Notes: generated from the letters alone by a model not told the origin. DNA of 64,000 bases from Comamonas sp009360615 (GCF_035784015.1 NZ_JALKOW010000001.1); one strand, 5' to 3'. Shown: positions 8,426-17,377, counted from the first letter of the stretch. A program made the numbers and translations.

Positions 8426-9373
8426 TCAAACCGGCTGTGATCGAGACTCCGTGGCTCCCTGTTGCGCCAGCTGCGCCGCGAGCTCCTGTAGCTGGGCCTT
8501 TGCCAGCTGGGCGACAAGGCCCAGCATGGGGTTGCTCTTCAGGGCTGGGTCAGAGGCCAGGACGGCGAGCCGGCTGACCTGGCGCGAAGCGCGCAGCGGC
8601 CGGAACACGATCTGCTCGCGATGAAACATCGCGAAGGACGCCGGCACGATGGCCACCCCCAGGCCGCATGCCACAAGCGCCAGCACATTCACCAGCTGAC
8701 CGGCCTCGTGGCGTATCAACGGTGTGAAGCCGGCCTCGGCACACAGCGCGACCGTGCGGTCGAAGTAATCGGTGTCCTGGTAGCGGGTGAAGCCCACGAA
8801 GGGCTGATGCACGGCGGCTTGCAGATCCAGCATTCCGCTGCCACCGGCCAGAGCATGCGCGGCTGGAACCGCCAGGCAGTAGGGGTCGTCGATGCTGGCC
8901 AGCTCAAGCTCGTCGGCCTCCCCGTGGCCGGGGCGGGCAAAGCCGAGCTCCAGCTCGCCCTGGCGCAAGGCCCGCTGCTGCTGGGAGGAAATCATTTCGC
9001 GGGCTTCGATCTGTACCTCCCAGCCGGCCGCTGCCACGGCCCGCAGCAGGCCGGGCAGCAGCGACTGCATGGCCGAAGGCACCAGCCCCAGACGCAGCAC
9101 GGTCTGGCGGCTGCTTTCGCGATTGCGCGCGCGCAGCGGGGCCTGCTCGGCACGCGCCAGGATGGCGCGCGCATCCTCCAGTAGCGACTCGCCCGCAGCC
9201 GTCAGCTGCATGCCGCGCGGCAGGCGCTTGAAGAGCCGGACGCCGACTTCGTCCTCGAGCTGCTTGAGCTGCTGTGACAGCGGGGGCTGGGCGATGAACA
9301 GCTTGCGGGCCGCCCGGCTGACGTTGCCCTGCTCGGCCACTGCCACGAAGTAGCGCAGATGTCTCAGTTCCAT
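8426..9373 (-). CDS. LysR-family regulator of the adjacent divergent catabolic genes
   Basis: A 315-residue LysR protein starting MELRHLRYFVAVAEQGNVSR, with the recognition helix near residues 30-50 (AQPPLSQQLKQLEDEVGVRL). The effector domain begins about residue 92. An ATG five codons upstream (9388) is also possible, but the MELRHLRYF start is the family norm. It is divergent from the alcohol dehydrogenase, and the promoters must share the 130-bp gap, so it most likely regulates that gene set. This subgroup resembles BenM/CatM-type regulators of aromatic or acid catabolism; the inducer is unknown. Confidence 0.9.
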   Translation of the reverse strand: MELRHLRYFVAVAEQGNVSRAARKLFIAQPPLSQQLKQLEDEVGVRLFKRLPRGMQLTAAGESLLEDARAILARAEQAPLRARNRESSRQTVLRLGLVPSAMQSLLPGLLRAVAAAGWEVQIEAREMISSQQQRALRQGELELGFARPGHGEADELELASIDDPYCLAVPAAHALAGGSGMLDLQAAVHQPFVGFTRYQDTDYFDRTVALCAEAGFTPLIRHEAGQLVNVLALVACGLGVAIVPASFAMFHREQIVFRPLRASRQVSRLAVLASDPALKSNPMLGLVAQLAKAQLQELAAQLAQQGATESRSQPV

Positions 9374-9503
9374 GACCGGATTATCCATATCCTGTAGGTA
9401 TGGTTTTTATATAAATTCAGTGTTGGACATATGGATCAAGCAAGGCAACACTGCCCATCCTGTTTGTTTTGAGATGCATGCCCACGCATGCATTGCGTGT
9501 CCC

Positions 9504-10553
9504 ATGCAAGCTTTGCAAAAAACCGAGTCCGCCAAGGGACTGAAGCTCAACGAGGTCGATATGCCGTCGCCTGCTCCAGGCGAGGTGCTGCTGCGGGTGC
9601 ATTCCACCGGTGTTTGCGGCACGGACCTGCATATCGATGCCTGGACGGCGAGCTATCACTTTCTGCAGGCCGCGCTGCCGGTGACCGTGGGCCACGAGTT
9701 CAGCGGCGAGATCGTGGCCAGAGGCGAGGGGGCCGAGCATCTGCCCCTGGGCCAGCTGGTGGCCGTACGGCCTTCGGTCACCTGCGGCAGATGTCCCAGT
9801 TGCAGTGCCGGCGACTTCGATGCCTGCACCACCCGCCGTGGCATCGGTGTCATGCGTCATGGCGGCTTTGCCGAATATGTCGCGGTGCCCCTGCGCAATT
9901 GCGTGCCGATTCCACACGGCGTGGACCCTGAGGTTGCCGCATTGGCCGAGCCGCTGTCGGTGAGCTTCGAAGCCGTGCGCACGGGCAATGTCCAGCCCGG
10001 CAATCGCGTGCTGATCCTGGGACCCGGCAATATCGGCCAAGGCATTGCGCTCTTTGCGCGTGCCGCAGGGGCGGCCCAGGTGGTGGTGGCCGGCCATGGC
10101 GATGCCGCGCGGCTGGAGGTCCTGCGCTCCATGGGGTTCGAGGATTTGCTGGACTTCGAGGGGCAGGACATCGACGAAGCCCTTGCCGCATACACGCAGG
10201 AAGCGCTCTTTGATGTGGTGATCGAGGCCACCGGGGCGGCGGCTGTGCTGGCACCGGCCCTGCGAGCGCTCAAGACCCATGGTGTGCTGGTGATTGCCGG
10301 CATTCACTCAGCCCCCGTGCCGCTGGATCTGACGGCACTGGTGCGACGTCATCAGCAGCTGCGCGGCTCCTATCGCACGCCGGAGCGCTGCTGGCTGGAA
10401 GTCGTTGAATTCATGCAGACCCATCAGGATCAGCTGCGCCTCATGATCACCCACCGCGTGCCGCTAGCGCAGGCCGGGCAGGGGTTTGAGCTGGCGCGCG
10501 CACGGCTGGCGAGCAAGGTACTGATTCAACCCGGCGCGGGTTCTGTGTCATGA
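9504..10553 (+). CDS. Zinc-dependent alcohol dehydrogenase (sorbitol/threonine dehydrogenase type)
   Basis: A 349-residue medium-chain dehydrogenase. The catalytic-zinc motif is GVCGTDLHI with GHEFSGEI. A structural-zinc cluster follows (CGRCPSCSAGDFDAC, four cysteines), then the cofactor fold (VLILGPGNIGQGIALFARAA). It should oxidise a secondary alcohol or polyol with NAD(P)+. The ATG at 9504 fits the family start; an earlier ATG at 9474 is possible and neither has a good ribosome site. Its stop overlaps the start of the next gene by four bases (ATGA), showing translational coupling. The divergent LysR gene and the downstream transport genes suggest a catabolic operon for an unidentified hydroxylated substrate. 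Confidence 0.9.
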   Translation: MQALQKTESAKGLKLNEVDMPSPAPGEVLLRVHSTGVCGTDLHIDAWTASYHFLQAALPVTVGHEFSGEIVARGEGAEHLPLGQLVAVRPSVTCGRCPSCSAGDFDACTTRRGIGVMRHGGFAEYVAVPLRNCVPIPHGVDPEVAALAEPLSVSFEAVRTGNVQPGNRVLILGPGNIGQGIALFARAAGAAQVVVAGHGDAARLEVLRSMGFEDLLDFEGQDIDEALAAYTQEALFDVVIEATGAAAVLAPALRALKTHGVLVIAGIHSAPVPLDLTALVRRHQQLRGSYRTPERCWLEVVEFMQTHQDQLRLMITHRVPLAQAGQGFELARARLASKVLIQPGAGSVS

Positions 10554-11269
10554 GCACCGCCTTCCTGGCCTTGTGGAACGACATCGACCGGCCCGAGGCT
10601 CGCGCAGAATACGAGGCTTGGCATGCGTTCGAGCATGTGCCCGAGCGCGTGGGCTTGCCGGGCTTTGTCTACGGCCATCGCTATGTTGGCGCCTGCGGAT
10701 ACTTCACGCTCTACGGTCTGGAGTCTCTGGCGGCCCTGGACTCGGCCGCGTACGCGGATGTGATCGCCCATCCCACGCCCTGGTCGGCACGCATGAGGCC
10801 GCGCCTGAGTGCCTTCATGCGCAGGCCCTGCCTATTGCAGGTCCAGGCTGGCGCATCCAGCGGTGCGGCGCTGACGACGCTCAAGGCCGTCACCAACGAT
10901 GTACAGGCCTGGGCTGCCGATGCAGCCTGCCGGGCCGAGCAGGCGGTGCAGCAAGGACGTCTGCTGCGGGTCATGGCGGGTGTGGTGCCTGTGGAGCGTT
11001 CCTTGCACTACCCCGTGGGCGGCGAGCGCATTGCCGAGCAGGCCCAGGGGGAAGTCACGGTGGTCATGCTGGCCGAGCATCTGGACGGAACGGCATGCAC
11101 CCAAGGCGCCCGATGGTGGGCCGACCAAATGCAGGCGCATCACCTCGAAACGCCTGCACAGCAGGCTTATGGCCTGCAAACCCGGGTGCACCGTTCGCAG
11201 CTGGCCCTGCCCGCCAGCGGACGCCTGCCACCGATGATGGAACTGATGGCCGGATACGCCGATTGTTGA
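10550..11269 (+). CDS. Uncharacterised protein, N-terminal EthD-like alpha-beta barrel
   Basis: A 239-residue protein not recognised as a named family. The N-terminal half (FLALWNDIDRPEARAEYEAW, then HAFEHVPERVGLPGFVYGHRY) has the pattern of dimeric alpha-beta-barrel proteins such as EthD: a W-H/E-H set, then PGF and a GRY-like strand. The second half could be a repeat of the fold (LLRVMAGVVPVERSLHYPVG). No signal peptide or membrane segment is visible. It is translationally coupled to the alcohol dehydrogenase, so it probably acts on, or protects from, the product of that enzyme. Function is inference only. Confidence 0.75.
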   Translation: MSTAFLALWNDIDRPEARAEYEAWHAFEHVPERVGLPGFVYGHRYVGACGYFTLYGLESLAALDSAAYADVIAHPTPWSARMRPRLSAFMRRPCLLQVQAGASSGAALTTLKAVTNDVQAWAADAACRAEQAVQQGRLLRVMAGVVPVERSLHYPVGGERIAEQAQGEVTVVMLAEHLDGTACTQGARWWADQMQAHHLETPAQQAYGLQTRVHRSQLALPASGRLPPMMELMAGYADC

Positions 11270-11298
11270 TCCGAGACTGAGACCGAGATTCTGGAGAC

Positions 11299-12288
11299 AT
11301 GAAGATGACAAGAAAATCGATGCCCGTGCGCCGGGCTGCCCTGCTGCTGTGCGCCGCTGCCTGCCTGCCCCTGGTGGCCCTGGCCCAGGGCAAGGCTGAC
11401 TGGCCCACCCGCCCCATACGTCTGATCGTCGGCTATGCCAGCGGCTCTTCGCCCGATGTGCAGGCCCGATTGCTGGCCGAGCCCCTGTCCAAGGCCCTGG
11501 GCCAGCCTGTGGTGGTGGAGAACAAAGGAGGGGCCAGCGGCAATATCGGTGCTGACGCCGTCGCCAAAGCCGGCGACGGCCACACCATTGGCGTGATCGG
11601 CAACGGCCCGCTGACCAGCTCCAAGTTTCTCTACAGCAAGCTGCCCTACGATCCGGTCAAGGATCTCGCACCGCTGGCCATGATCGGTTCGGCCCCTCTG
11701 GTGCTGGTGGCTCCCAAGTCCATGGCCGCGAATGCAGGGGCCTACTTCAAGGCGCTCAAGACCGGGACCCAGGGCAACTATGGCTCGGTGGGCACGGGGT
11801 CCGGTGGCCATCTGGGCGTGGAGCTGATCAAGGAAGCCATGGGCCTGACTCTGCAGCATGTGCCCTATAACGGCGGCCCGGCCGTGGTCAACGCCTTGAT
11901 GGGCGATCAGGTACAGATGGCCTTGCTGCCGGCCTCTACCGTCATGCCGCTGGTCCAGTCCGGCAAGCTGGCCGCCCTGGCCGTGAGTTCCAGCAAGCGC
12001 AGCCCGCTGGCGCCCGGCGTACCGGCCATGCCCGAGATCGGTGCCGGCAATGTGGACATCGAAGTCTGGAATGCAGTCATGGCACCGGCTTCCATGCCCG
12101 CCGAGCATCGCGCCAGGCTGGCCGCGGCCTTGGAAAAGATTCTTCATGCTCCCGATATCCGCAGCAAGCTGCTGGCCCAGGGCTGGCGCATCGACGACAC
12201 CAGCGCCGCCTCGCTGGCCAGGCGCATCGACAACGATGCACGCATCTACGGCAGCCTGATTACGCAAAAGAACATCCGCCTCGAATGA
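11299..12288 (+). CDS. Bug-family (TctC-like) tripartite tricarboxylate transporter substrate-binding protein
   Basis: A 329-residue periplasmic protein with a signal peptide (basic KMTRKSMPVRRAA, then a hydrophobic core ending LVALAQGKA). WPTRPIRLIVGYASGSSPDV is the hallmark start of the Bug/TctC family, followed by GASGNIGADAVAKAGDGHT. Bug proteins bind small organic acids for TctAB permeases, but in this lineage they are often orphans used for sensing, and no tctAB gene is nearby. The start ATG at 11299 has a GGAGAC ribosome site. It is 30 bp after the preceding gene in the same direction. Confidence 0.93.
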   Translation: MKMTRKSMPVRRAALLLCAAACLPLVALAQGKADWPTRPIRLIVGYASGSSPDVQARLLAEPLSKALGQPVVVENKGGASGNIGADAVAKAGDGHTIGVIGNGPLTSSKFLYSKLPYDPVKDLAPLAMIGSAPLVLVAPKSMAANAGAYFKALKTGTQGNYGSVGTGSGGHLGVELIKEAMGLTLQHVPYNGGPAVVNALMGDQVQMALLPASTVMPLVQSGKLAALAVSSSKRSPLAPGVPAMPEIGAGNVDIEVWNAVMAPASMPAEHRARLAAALEKILHAPDIRSKLLAQGWRIDDTSAASLARRIDNDARIYGSLITQKNIRLE

Positions 12289-12294
12289 GCGCGG

Positions 12295-12375
12295 CCGGCG
12301 CCATCTGAGGCGCCGGACTTCCACACGGCATCCCCGCAACTGCGGCGGATGCCGCTGTCAGCGGCGCGACAGCGG
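12295..12375 (+). repeat. Three tandem hairpins between the Bug gene and the porin gene
   Basis: Perfect arms: CCGGCGCC/GGCGCCGG (12295-12302, 12309-12316), CGGCATCC/GGATGCCG (12326-12333, 12347-12354), and CCGCTGTC/GACAGCGG (12352-12359, 12368-12375). No T run follows. They fill most of the 135-bp gap and could stabilise or process the mRNA so that Bug and porin are made at different levels. Confidence 0.55.
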
Positions 12376-12423
12376 CAGGAATCTGCTGTGCGGCCCATCC
12401 ATTAGTAAAAAAAGAGAGACTTC

Positions 12424-13470
12424 ATGACATCCTTGCAATCGGGAGGCTTGGCTGTGGCCGCTGCCTTCATCTCCACCTGTTCGCTGGCTCAGGCTCAGAC
12501 CGCTGCGCCCGCCACATCCCAGGTCACGCTGTACGGCGTGGTGGACATGGCCGCCGAGTCGGTGTCCACCGGCGCGGGCCGCACCCTGCGTGCAGAAAGC
12601 GGTGTCCTGGCGGGCTCGCGCTGGGGCGTTCGCGGAACCGAGGACCTGGGCGGCGGCCTGCGTGCGCTGTACGTGATGGAAGCCGGACTGAATGCCGATA
12701 CTGGCGAGCGCGGTCAGGGCGGGCTCGCCTTTGGTCGACAGATCTTTGTCGGCATGGGCGGAGACTGGGGTCAACTGACGGTGGGCCGCCACTACACCAC
12801 GTTTCATACCTCGCTGGCTTCCTATGCCCTGACGGGCCTGATCTGGGGCAATGCCGCCAACTATTTCCGTGACGGCACAGTGCTGCGCGCCGACAACTCG
12901 CTGCGCTTTCAGTCGGCTTCCATGGCAGGACTGGTGGTGCGGGGCATGTACTCGTTCGGGGAGAACGCCGGCACCAATGTGGGGCGCCAGTTCGGCGGCT
13001 CGCTGGACTACACGCGCGGTCCCTGGAGCCTGGGGGCCTCGCAGTGGGAGCGCCGCACCACGGCCCAGAACACCGACCGCTATCGCTTGCTGGGCGGCTC
13101 CTATGATTTCAAGCTGGCCAGGGCGGCCTTGCTGCTGTCCACCCGCGAAGACGATCTGCCCGATGCCGTCAGCAAGCGCGGGCGGTTCTTCGAAGCCAGC
13201 ATGACGATTCCTGTCGGCGTGGCAGGGCAGGTGCTGCTGTCCTATGGCCAGTTCCAGGGGCGTGCGCGGGCCAACAGCGATGCCCGTGCCCTGAGCCTGC
13301 GCTACGACCACGCGCTGTCCAAGCGCACCAGGCTCTATGCGGGCCTCTCCACGATTCGCAACGAGGCGGATGCAGCCTTCACCATCAACAGCGCCAGCAA
13401 TGCCGGGCCTTCGGTTGACAAGGGCAGCACGCCGCGCTCGCTGCTCGCCGGCATCTCGCATTCCTTCTGA
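12424..13470 (+). CDS. Gram-negative general porin, Omp32-like
   Basis: A 348-residue outer-membrane beta-barrel porin. After a signal peptide ending LAQAQ, the mature start VTLYGVVDMAAESV is the classic beta-proteobacterial porin beginning. SRWGVRGTEDLGGGLRALYV is the second conserved block. It ends in phenylalanine (AGISHSF), the signature recognised by the Bam machinery. It is the last gene of the LysR-controlled cluster, so it may be the outer-membrane entry route for the substrate bound by the Bug protein. The ATG at 12424 has a purine-rich AGAGAG upstream. Confidence 0.93.
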   Translation: MTSLQSGGLAVAAAFISTCSLAQAQTAAPATSQVTLYGVVDMAAESVSTGAGRTLRAESGVLAGSRWGVRGTEDLGGGLRALYVMEAGLNADTGERGQGGLAFGRQIFVGMGGDWGQLTVGRHYTTFHTSLASYALTGLIWGNAANYFRDGTVLRADNSLRFQSASMAGLVVRGMYSFGENAGTNVGRQFGGSLDYTRGPWSLGASQWERRTTAQNTDRYRLLGGSYDFKLARAALLLSTREDDLPDAVSKRGRFFEASMTIPVGVAGQVLLSYGQFQGRARANSDARALSLRYDHALSKRTRLYAGLSTIRNEADAAFTINSASNAGPSVDKGSTPRSLLAGISHSF

Positions 13471-13632
13471 GCGGGCCGGTCGTGGCGTGCGGCCGCTCGG
13501 GCCCGGAACCGGAGCTGCGGCCCTGGACCATGGTCGATAGCCGGGTAGGGGCTTGTGCAGCGGAGGAACATTGGTCACATTTCGGGACACGGAGCGCGCG
13601 TACCATGTGCGCTGTTTTTGAGGAGTGTTGAC

Positions 13633-14325
13633 ATGACCGCGAACGCATCTTTGACCGACGAACTCATGGGCCAGTTGCAGGGCGCTCCCATGCAGGGCCT
13701 GGCCCAGCAGCTGGGCATCGACTCCGTGCAGGCCGAGCAGGCCGTAGGCGTGGCGCTGCCCATGCTGTTTGGCGCACTGGGCCAGAACGCGGCCCAGCCC
13801 GAGGGCGCGGCCGATCTGCTCGGCGCTCTGCAGCGCGATCACAGCAGCGCCAACGGGGCTCTGGATATGGGCGGTCTGCTGGGCGGACTCGGTGGACTGC
13901 TGGGCGGCGGTACCGGTGCGGCCGGCGGCCTGGGCAGCATTCTGGGCTCGGTGCTGGGGGGCGGCTCCGGTGCCGGCAACTCCCAGCTGGATGCAGGCGC
14001 CATCCTGGGCAATATCTTCGGAGGCCAGCGCCAGCAGGCCGAATCCCAGCTCGGCCAGGCCACGGGCCTGGGTGGCAATGCGGGTCAGTTGCTGGCCCTG
14101 CTGGCTCCGCTGGTGATGTCTTTTCTGGCCAATCGCGTCCAGTCGCAGGGCATGGGGGCCGGCGACCTGGGAAGTGCCCTGGATCAGGAGCGCGGCCAGA
14201 TCCAGTCGCAAGGCGGTGCGGCAGGAGGCATCCTCGGCAGCCTGCTCGATCAGAATGGTGACGGCAAGCTGGATGCCGGAGATCTGTTCAAGCTGGGCGC
14301 GGGACTGCTGGGCGGTCGACGCTGA
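13633..14325 (+). CDS. DUF937 domain-containing glycine-rich protein
   Basis: A 230-residue protein starting MTANASLTDELMGQLQGAPM, with DUF937 features: an N-terminal helix pair, then a very glycine-rich stretch (GGLLGGLGGLLGGG) and a second similar block (GSVLGGGSGAGN). The C-terminus has DQNGDGKLDAGD, an EF-hand-like calcium loop, seen in some DUF937/YidB-like proteins. No export signal is evident. Function is unknown. An AGGAG ribosome site precedes the ATG at 13633. It is followed by a terminator, so it is transcribed alone. Confidence 0.85.
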   Translation: MTANASLTDELMGQLQGAPMQGLAQQLGIDSVQAEQAVGVALPMLFGALGQNAAQPEGAADLLGALQRDHSSANGALDMGGLLGGLGGLLGGGTGAAGGLGSILGSVLGGGSGAGNSQLDAGAILGNIFGGQRQQAESQLGQATGLGGNAGQLLALLAPLVMSFLANRVQSQGMGAGDLGSALDQERGQIQSQGGAAGGILGSLLDQNGDGKLDAGDLFKLGAGLLGGRR

Positions 14326-14347
14326 GCCCGGATGGCGTGACAGTATC

Positions 14348-14375
14348 AAGGCAGCTCTGGCTGCCTTTTTTGTTT
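14348..14375 (+). terminator. Rho-independent terminator after the DUF937 gene
   Basis: AAGGCAGC/GCTGCCTT with a 4-nt loop, followed by a T-rich run. Confidence 0.8.
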
Positions 14376-14478
14376 TTGTATACGGGCATAGCCTGATTGC
14401 CGCAATGCAGCAGGATTCTCACACTGGTCATGTCGTGATGCGTTTTGCATGACAGGCCGATCCAGAAAGGAGAACCAG

Positions 14479-14934
14479 ATGACGACCGTCGCCGAAATTC
14501 TGCGCGCCAAGGGCAACAGCACTATCTACAGCGTTTCTCCCTCCGACACCATGCTGGCTGCACTGCAGCTCATGGCGGAAAAAAGCATTGGCGCGCTGCT
14601 GGTGCTCGAAGGTGGCGAGATCGCAGGCATCGTGACCGAGCGCGACTACGCGCGCAAGATCGCACTGCAGGGCCGAAGCTCGGCCAGCACGCGCGTGGAC
14701 GAGGTCATGACGCGCAAGGTGCATTGCGTGCTGCCGCGTCAGACCAGCGAGGAGTGCATGTCGCTGATGACCAGCAATCGCATGCGCCATCTGCCCGTGA
14801 TCAACGAGTCTCGCGAGCTGCAGGGGCTGATTTCCATCGGCGACATCGTCAAGGAAATCATCTCGTCCCAGCAGTTCACGATCCATCAGCTGGAACACTA
14901 TATATCCGGTACACCCAATGTGAATCAACCGTAA
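14479..14934 (+). CDS. CBS-domain pair protein
   Basis: A 151-residue protein with two CBS domains (about residues 13-68 and 76-130). Conserved features are SIGALLVLEGGEIAGIVTER in the first and MRHLPVINESRELQGLISIG in the second. CBS pairs bind adenosine nucleotides and often act as energy sensors. There is no fused enzyme domain, so this is a stand-alone regulatory module of unknown partner. The start at 14479 is favoured by the AAAGGAG ribosome site. It lies between the DUF937 gene and tsaD in its own transcription unit. Confidence 0.9.
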   Translation: MTTVAEILRAKGNSTIYSVSPSDTMLAALQLMAEKSIGALLVLEGGEIAGIVTERDYARKIALQGRSSASTRVDEVMTRKVHCVLPRQTSEECMSLMTSNRMRHLPVINESRELQGLISIGDIVKEIISSQQFTIHQLEHYISGTPNVNQP

Positions 14935-15020
14935 GTTGCTATGATTTGAGTAGCGAGGGCGGGCAGGGCTAATGTCCGCCTTTTCTGCATCTGCAAGGCG
15001 CTGGTTCTACACTTGCGGCC

Positions 15021-16061
15021 ATGAGTTTGCTGATCCTGGGAATCGAATCCTCTTGCGATGAAACCGGTGTGGCCCTGGTGCGCACCCCGGACGGCCAAGG
15101 TGTGCCCGCCTTGCTGAGTCATGCGCTGCACAGCCAGATCGAAATGCACCGCGCCTATGGCGGCGTCGTACCCGAGCTTGCCAGCCGCGACCATATCCGC
15201 CGCGTGCTGCCGCTGACCGAGAAAGTGCTCGCCGAATCCGGGGAGACGCTCGACAAGGTCGATGTGATTGCCTTCACACGCGGCCCAGGCCTTGCCGGGG
15301 CTTTGCTGGTCGGCTCCGGTGCGGCTTGTGCCATGGCGGCCGCGCTGGACAAACCCGTACTGGGCGTGCACCACCTCGAAGGCCATCTGCTCTCGCCCTT
15401 TCTCAGTGCCGACCCGCCGGAGTTCCCGTTCGTGGCCTTGCTGGTCTCGGGGGGACACACCCAGCTCATGCGTGTGGACGGCGTGGGCGAATACGAAATC
15501 CTCGGTGAAACCATCGACGATGCGGCAGGCGAGGCTTTCGACAAATCGGCCAAGCTTATGGGCCTGCCCTATCCGGGTGGCCCCGTGCTCTCGAAGCTGG
15601 CGGAGGGTGGCGATCCCCAGGCCTTCAAGCTGCCTCGCCCCCTGCTGCATTCGGGCGATCTGGACTTCTCGTTTGCCGGTCTCAAGACGGCTGTGCTGAC
15701 CCAGGCCAAGAAGCTGGGCGACGAGCTGGAGGCGCGCAAGGCCGATCTGGCCGCCAGTACGCAGGCCGCGATTGTGGACGTGCTGGTCAGGAAAACCTTG
15801 GCCGCACTCAAGCAGACCGGCATGAAGCGCGTGGTGGTGGCGGGCGGTGTGGGTGCCAACAGGCTGTTGCGCCAGCAGCTCAATGAAGCCTGTGCCAAGC
15901 ATCACATTCGTGTGCACTACCCCGAGCTGCATTTGTGCACCGACAACGGCGCCATGATTGCCATGGCTGCCGCCATGCGCATACAGGCGGGACGCGAGCA
16001 GGCACTGCATGAATATGCGTTCGATGTGAAGCCGCGCTGGCCGCTGGATTCGCTCAGGTGA
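15021..16061 (+). CDS. tsaD: tRNA N6-adenosine threonylcarbamoyltransferase
   Basis: A 346-residue TsaD (Gcp/YgjD) protein that transfers the threonylcarbamoyl group from TC-AMP to A37 of tRNAs reading ANN codons, with TsaB and TsaE. The iron-binding motif HHLEGHLLSPF (about residue 115) is present. The start ILGIESSCDETGVALV and the SGGHTQL motif are also typical. Length matches the family. It is essential in most bacteria and is monocistronic here, ending in a bidirectional terminator shared with wrbA. Confidence 0.97.
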   Translation: MSLLILGIESSCDETGVALVRTPDGQGVPALLSHALHSQIEMHRAYGGVVPELASRDHIRRVLPLTEKVLAESGETLDKVDVIAFTRGPGLAGALLVGSGAACAMAAALDKPVLGVHHLEGHLLSPFLSADPPEFPFVALLVSGGHTQLMRVDGVGEYEILGETIDDAAGEAFDKSAKLMGLPYPGGPVLSKLAEGGDPQAFKLPRPLLHSGDLDFSFAGLKTAVLTQAKKLGDELEARKADLAASTQAAIVDVLVRKTLAALKQTGMKRVVVAGGVGANRLLRQQLNEACAKHHIRVHYPELHLCTDNGAMIAMAAAMRIQAGREQALHEYAFDVKPRWPLDSLR

Positions 16062-16073
16062 TTCCGTACCGCA

Positions 16074-16102
16074 AAAAAGCAGCCCAGGTGGCTGCTTTTT
16101 TC
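16074..16102. terminator. Bidirectional terminator between tsaD and wrbA
   Basis: GCAGCC/GGCTGC around a 5-nt loop, with a run of six A before and six T after, so it works for both converging genes. Confidence 0.75.
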
Positions 16103-16116
16103 ATGGCTGCCTGCGC

Positions 16117-16719
16117 TTATCCGGCAAGCTTCACGGCCAGTTTCGCGACATTCTGGCCCTGGTAGCGGGCAATGCTCAGCTCGTCGGGATGAGGCTGGCG
16201 CGAACCATCGGCGCCCGCAATCGTCGAGGCTCCATAGGGCGAATTGCCGCCCTTGACTGCGCTCAGGCTGGTCTGCTCGGGCAGGGGATAGCCCAGCGGC
16301 ACGATGAGCATGCCGTGATGGGCCAGTGTCGCCCAGGTGCTGGTCACCGTCATTTCCTGGCCGCCGCCAGTGCCGGTCGAGGTGAAGACGCTGCCGATCT
16401 TGTTGATCAGGGCCCCCTTGACCCAGAGACCGCCGGTCTGGTCGAGAAAGCTGCGCATCTGGCCCGGCATATTGCCAAAGCGCGTGGGCACGCCAAACAG
16501 GATGGCATCGTAGTCGGCCAGCTCGGCTGGGGTGGCGACCTCGGCGGCCTGATTGGCCTTGCCGCCTGCGTTCTTGAAGACATCTTCGGGCATGGTTTCG
16601 GGCACGCGCTTGATGGTGACCTCGGCACCGCTGACGCTGCGGGCGCCTTCGGCCACGGCCTGCGCCATGGTTTCGATATGTCCGTACATGGAGTAGTAGA
16701 GAACCAGCACTTTGGCCAT
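16117..16719 (-). CDS. wrbA: NAD(P)H:quinone oxidoreductase, WrbA flavodoxin family
   Basis: A 200-residue FMN flavodoxin-like protein. The start AKVLVLYYSMYGHIETMAQA binds the FMN phosphate. SFLDQTGGLWVKGALINKIG and SPYGASTIAGADGSRQP are the other conserved WrbA blocks. It reduces quinones by two electrons, avoiding semiquinone radicals. An upstream in-frame extension to 16839 lacks a signal and the family starts here. It is convergent with tsaD. Confidence 0.95.
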   Translation of the reverse strand: MAKVLVLYYSMYGHIETMAQAVAEGARSVSGAEVTIKRVPETMPEDVFKNAGGKANQAAEVATPAELADYDAILFGVPTRFGNMPGQMRSFLDQTGGLWVKGALINKIGSVFTSTGTGGGQEMTVTSTWATLAHHGMLIVPLGYPLPEQTSLSAVKGGNSPYGASTIAGADGSRQPHPDELSIARYQGQNVAKLAVKLAG

Positions 16720-16886
16720 GGGTGAATTCCTCAAACGGGTTGGAAGGCGGTGCGGCATTGGCGCACCCGGCTGAAACCACAGTGTAGGAATTGAAGATGG
16801 CTGCACGACACGCTCCGGCAGTCTGTGCCTGTAGGTCAAGACGCCGAATCAGTCCGGTTTCCGGCAACTGCCAGTTAATTGAGCGG

Positions 16887-16918
16887 AAAAAAACCCGCAG
16901 TGCATCGGCATTGCGGGC
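16887..16918 (-). terminator. Terminator of the small heat-shock gene
   Basis: On the minus strand CCCGCA and TGCGGG arms (16917-16912, 16899-16894) are followed by seven T residues. It lies about 75 bp after the Hsp20 gene. Confidence 0.65.
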
Positions 16919-16993
16919 CTGTGCTTTCCGGTCGGCCCCGCTAAGAGAAGATGGAAGAAAGGAAGAGGCAGACCGGTAGGCGAAAAGCAGCGC

Positions 16994-17377
16994 TTATTCG
17001 ATGCGCAGTGCCACGGCCTTGCTCTGGGGTTCGAGTCTGGCCAGGGTCAGCGTCAGCACGCCATGCTCGAGCCTGGCCTTGCTGTTGGATGCATCGATTT
17101 CATGGCCCAGATCCCAGCGGTATCTGACCTGGCGGGCCGCGCCTTCCACGCTTTCGAGCTTGACGACAGTTCCATCCAGCGAGAGCTTGAGCTGTTCCCG
17201 AGCCAGCCCGGGTACATCCAGGGTCAGGGTGGTGGATTGGTCATCCCGGCTGACCTGAACCTGGCGCTGTGCGGGGCTTGCGGCGCCCAGGGCATCCTGC
17301 AGAAAACGTTGCAGGGCCAGGTCGGCGGCACGAGGGGATACAAAGGTATTGCGGCTCATCACAGGGGCGAAGAACAT
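16994..17377 (-). CDS. Hsp20/alpha-crystallin family small heat-shock protein
   Basis: A 127-residue protein with an alpha-crystallin domain (about residues 38-127; QVQVSRDDQSTTLTLDVPGL and ARLEHGVLTLTLARLEPQS). The G-V-L-T-L motif marks strand beta-9. It lacks the usual C-terminal IxI extension and is short, so oligomer assembly may differ. Such proteins are ATP-independent holdases for unfolding proteins. A strong AAAGGAG site precedes the ATG at 17377. It has its own terminator. Confidence 0.85.
   Translation of the reverse strand: MFFAPVMSRNTFVSPRAADLALQRFLQDALGAASPAQRQVQVSRDDQSTTLTLDVPGLAREQLKLSLDGTVVKLESVEGAARQVRYRWDLGHEIDASNSKARLEHGVLTLTLARLEPQSKAVALRIE

Noticed and set aside
12358..14349. 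663-codon minus-strand open frame over the porin and DUF937 genes
   Set aside because: Antisense to two conserved genes, no known domains.
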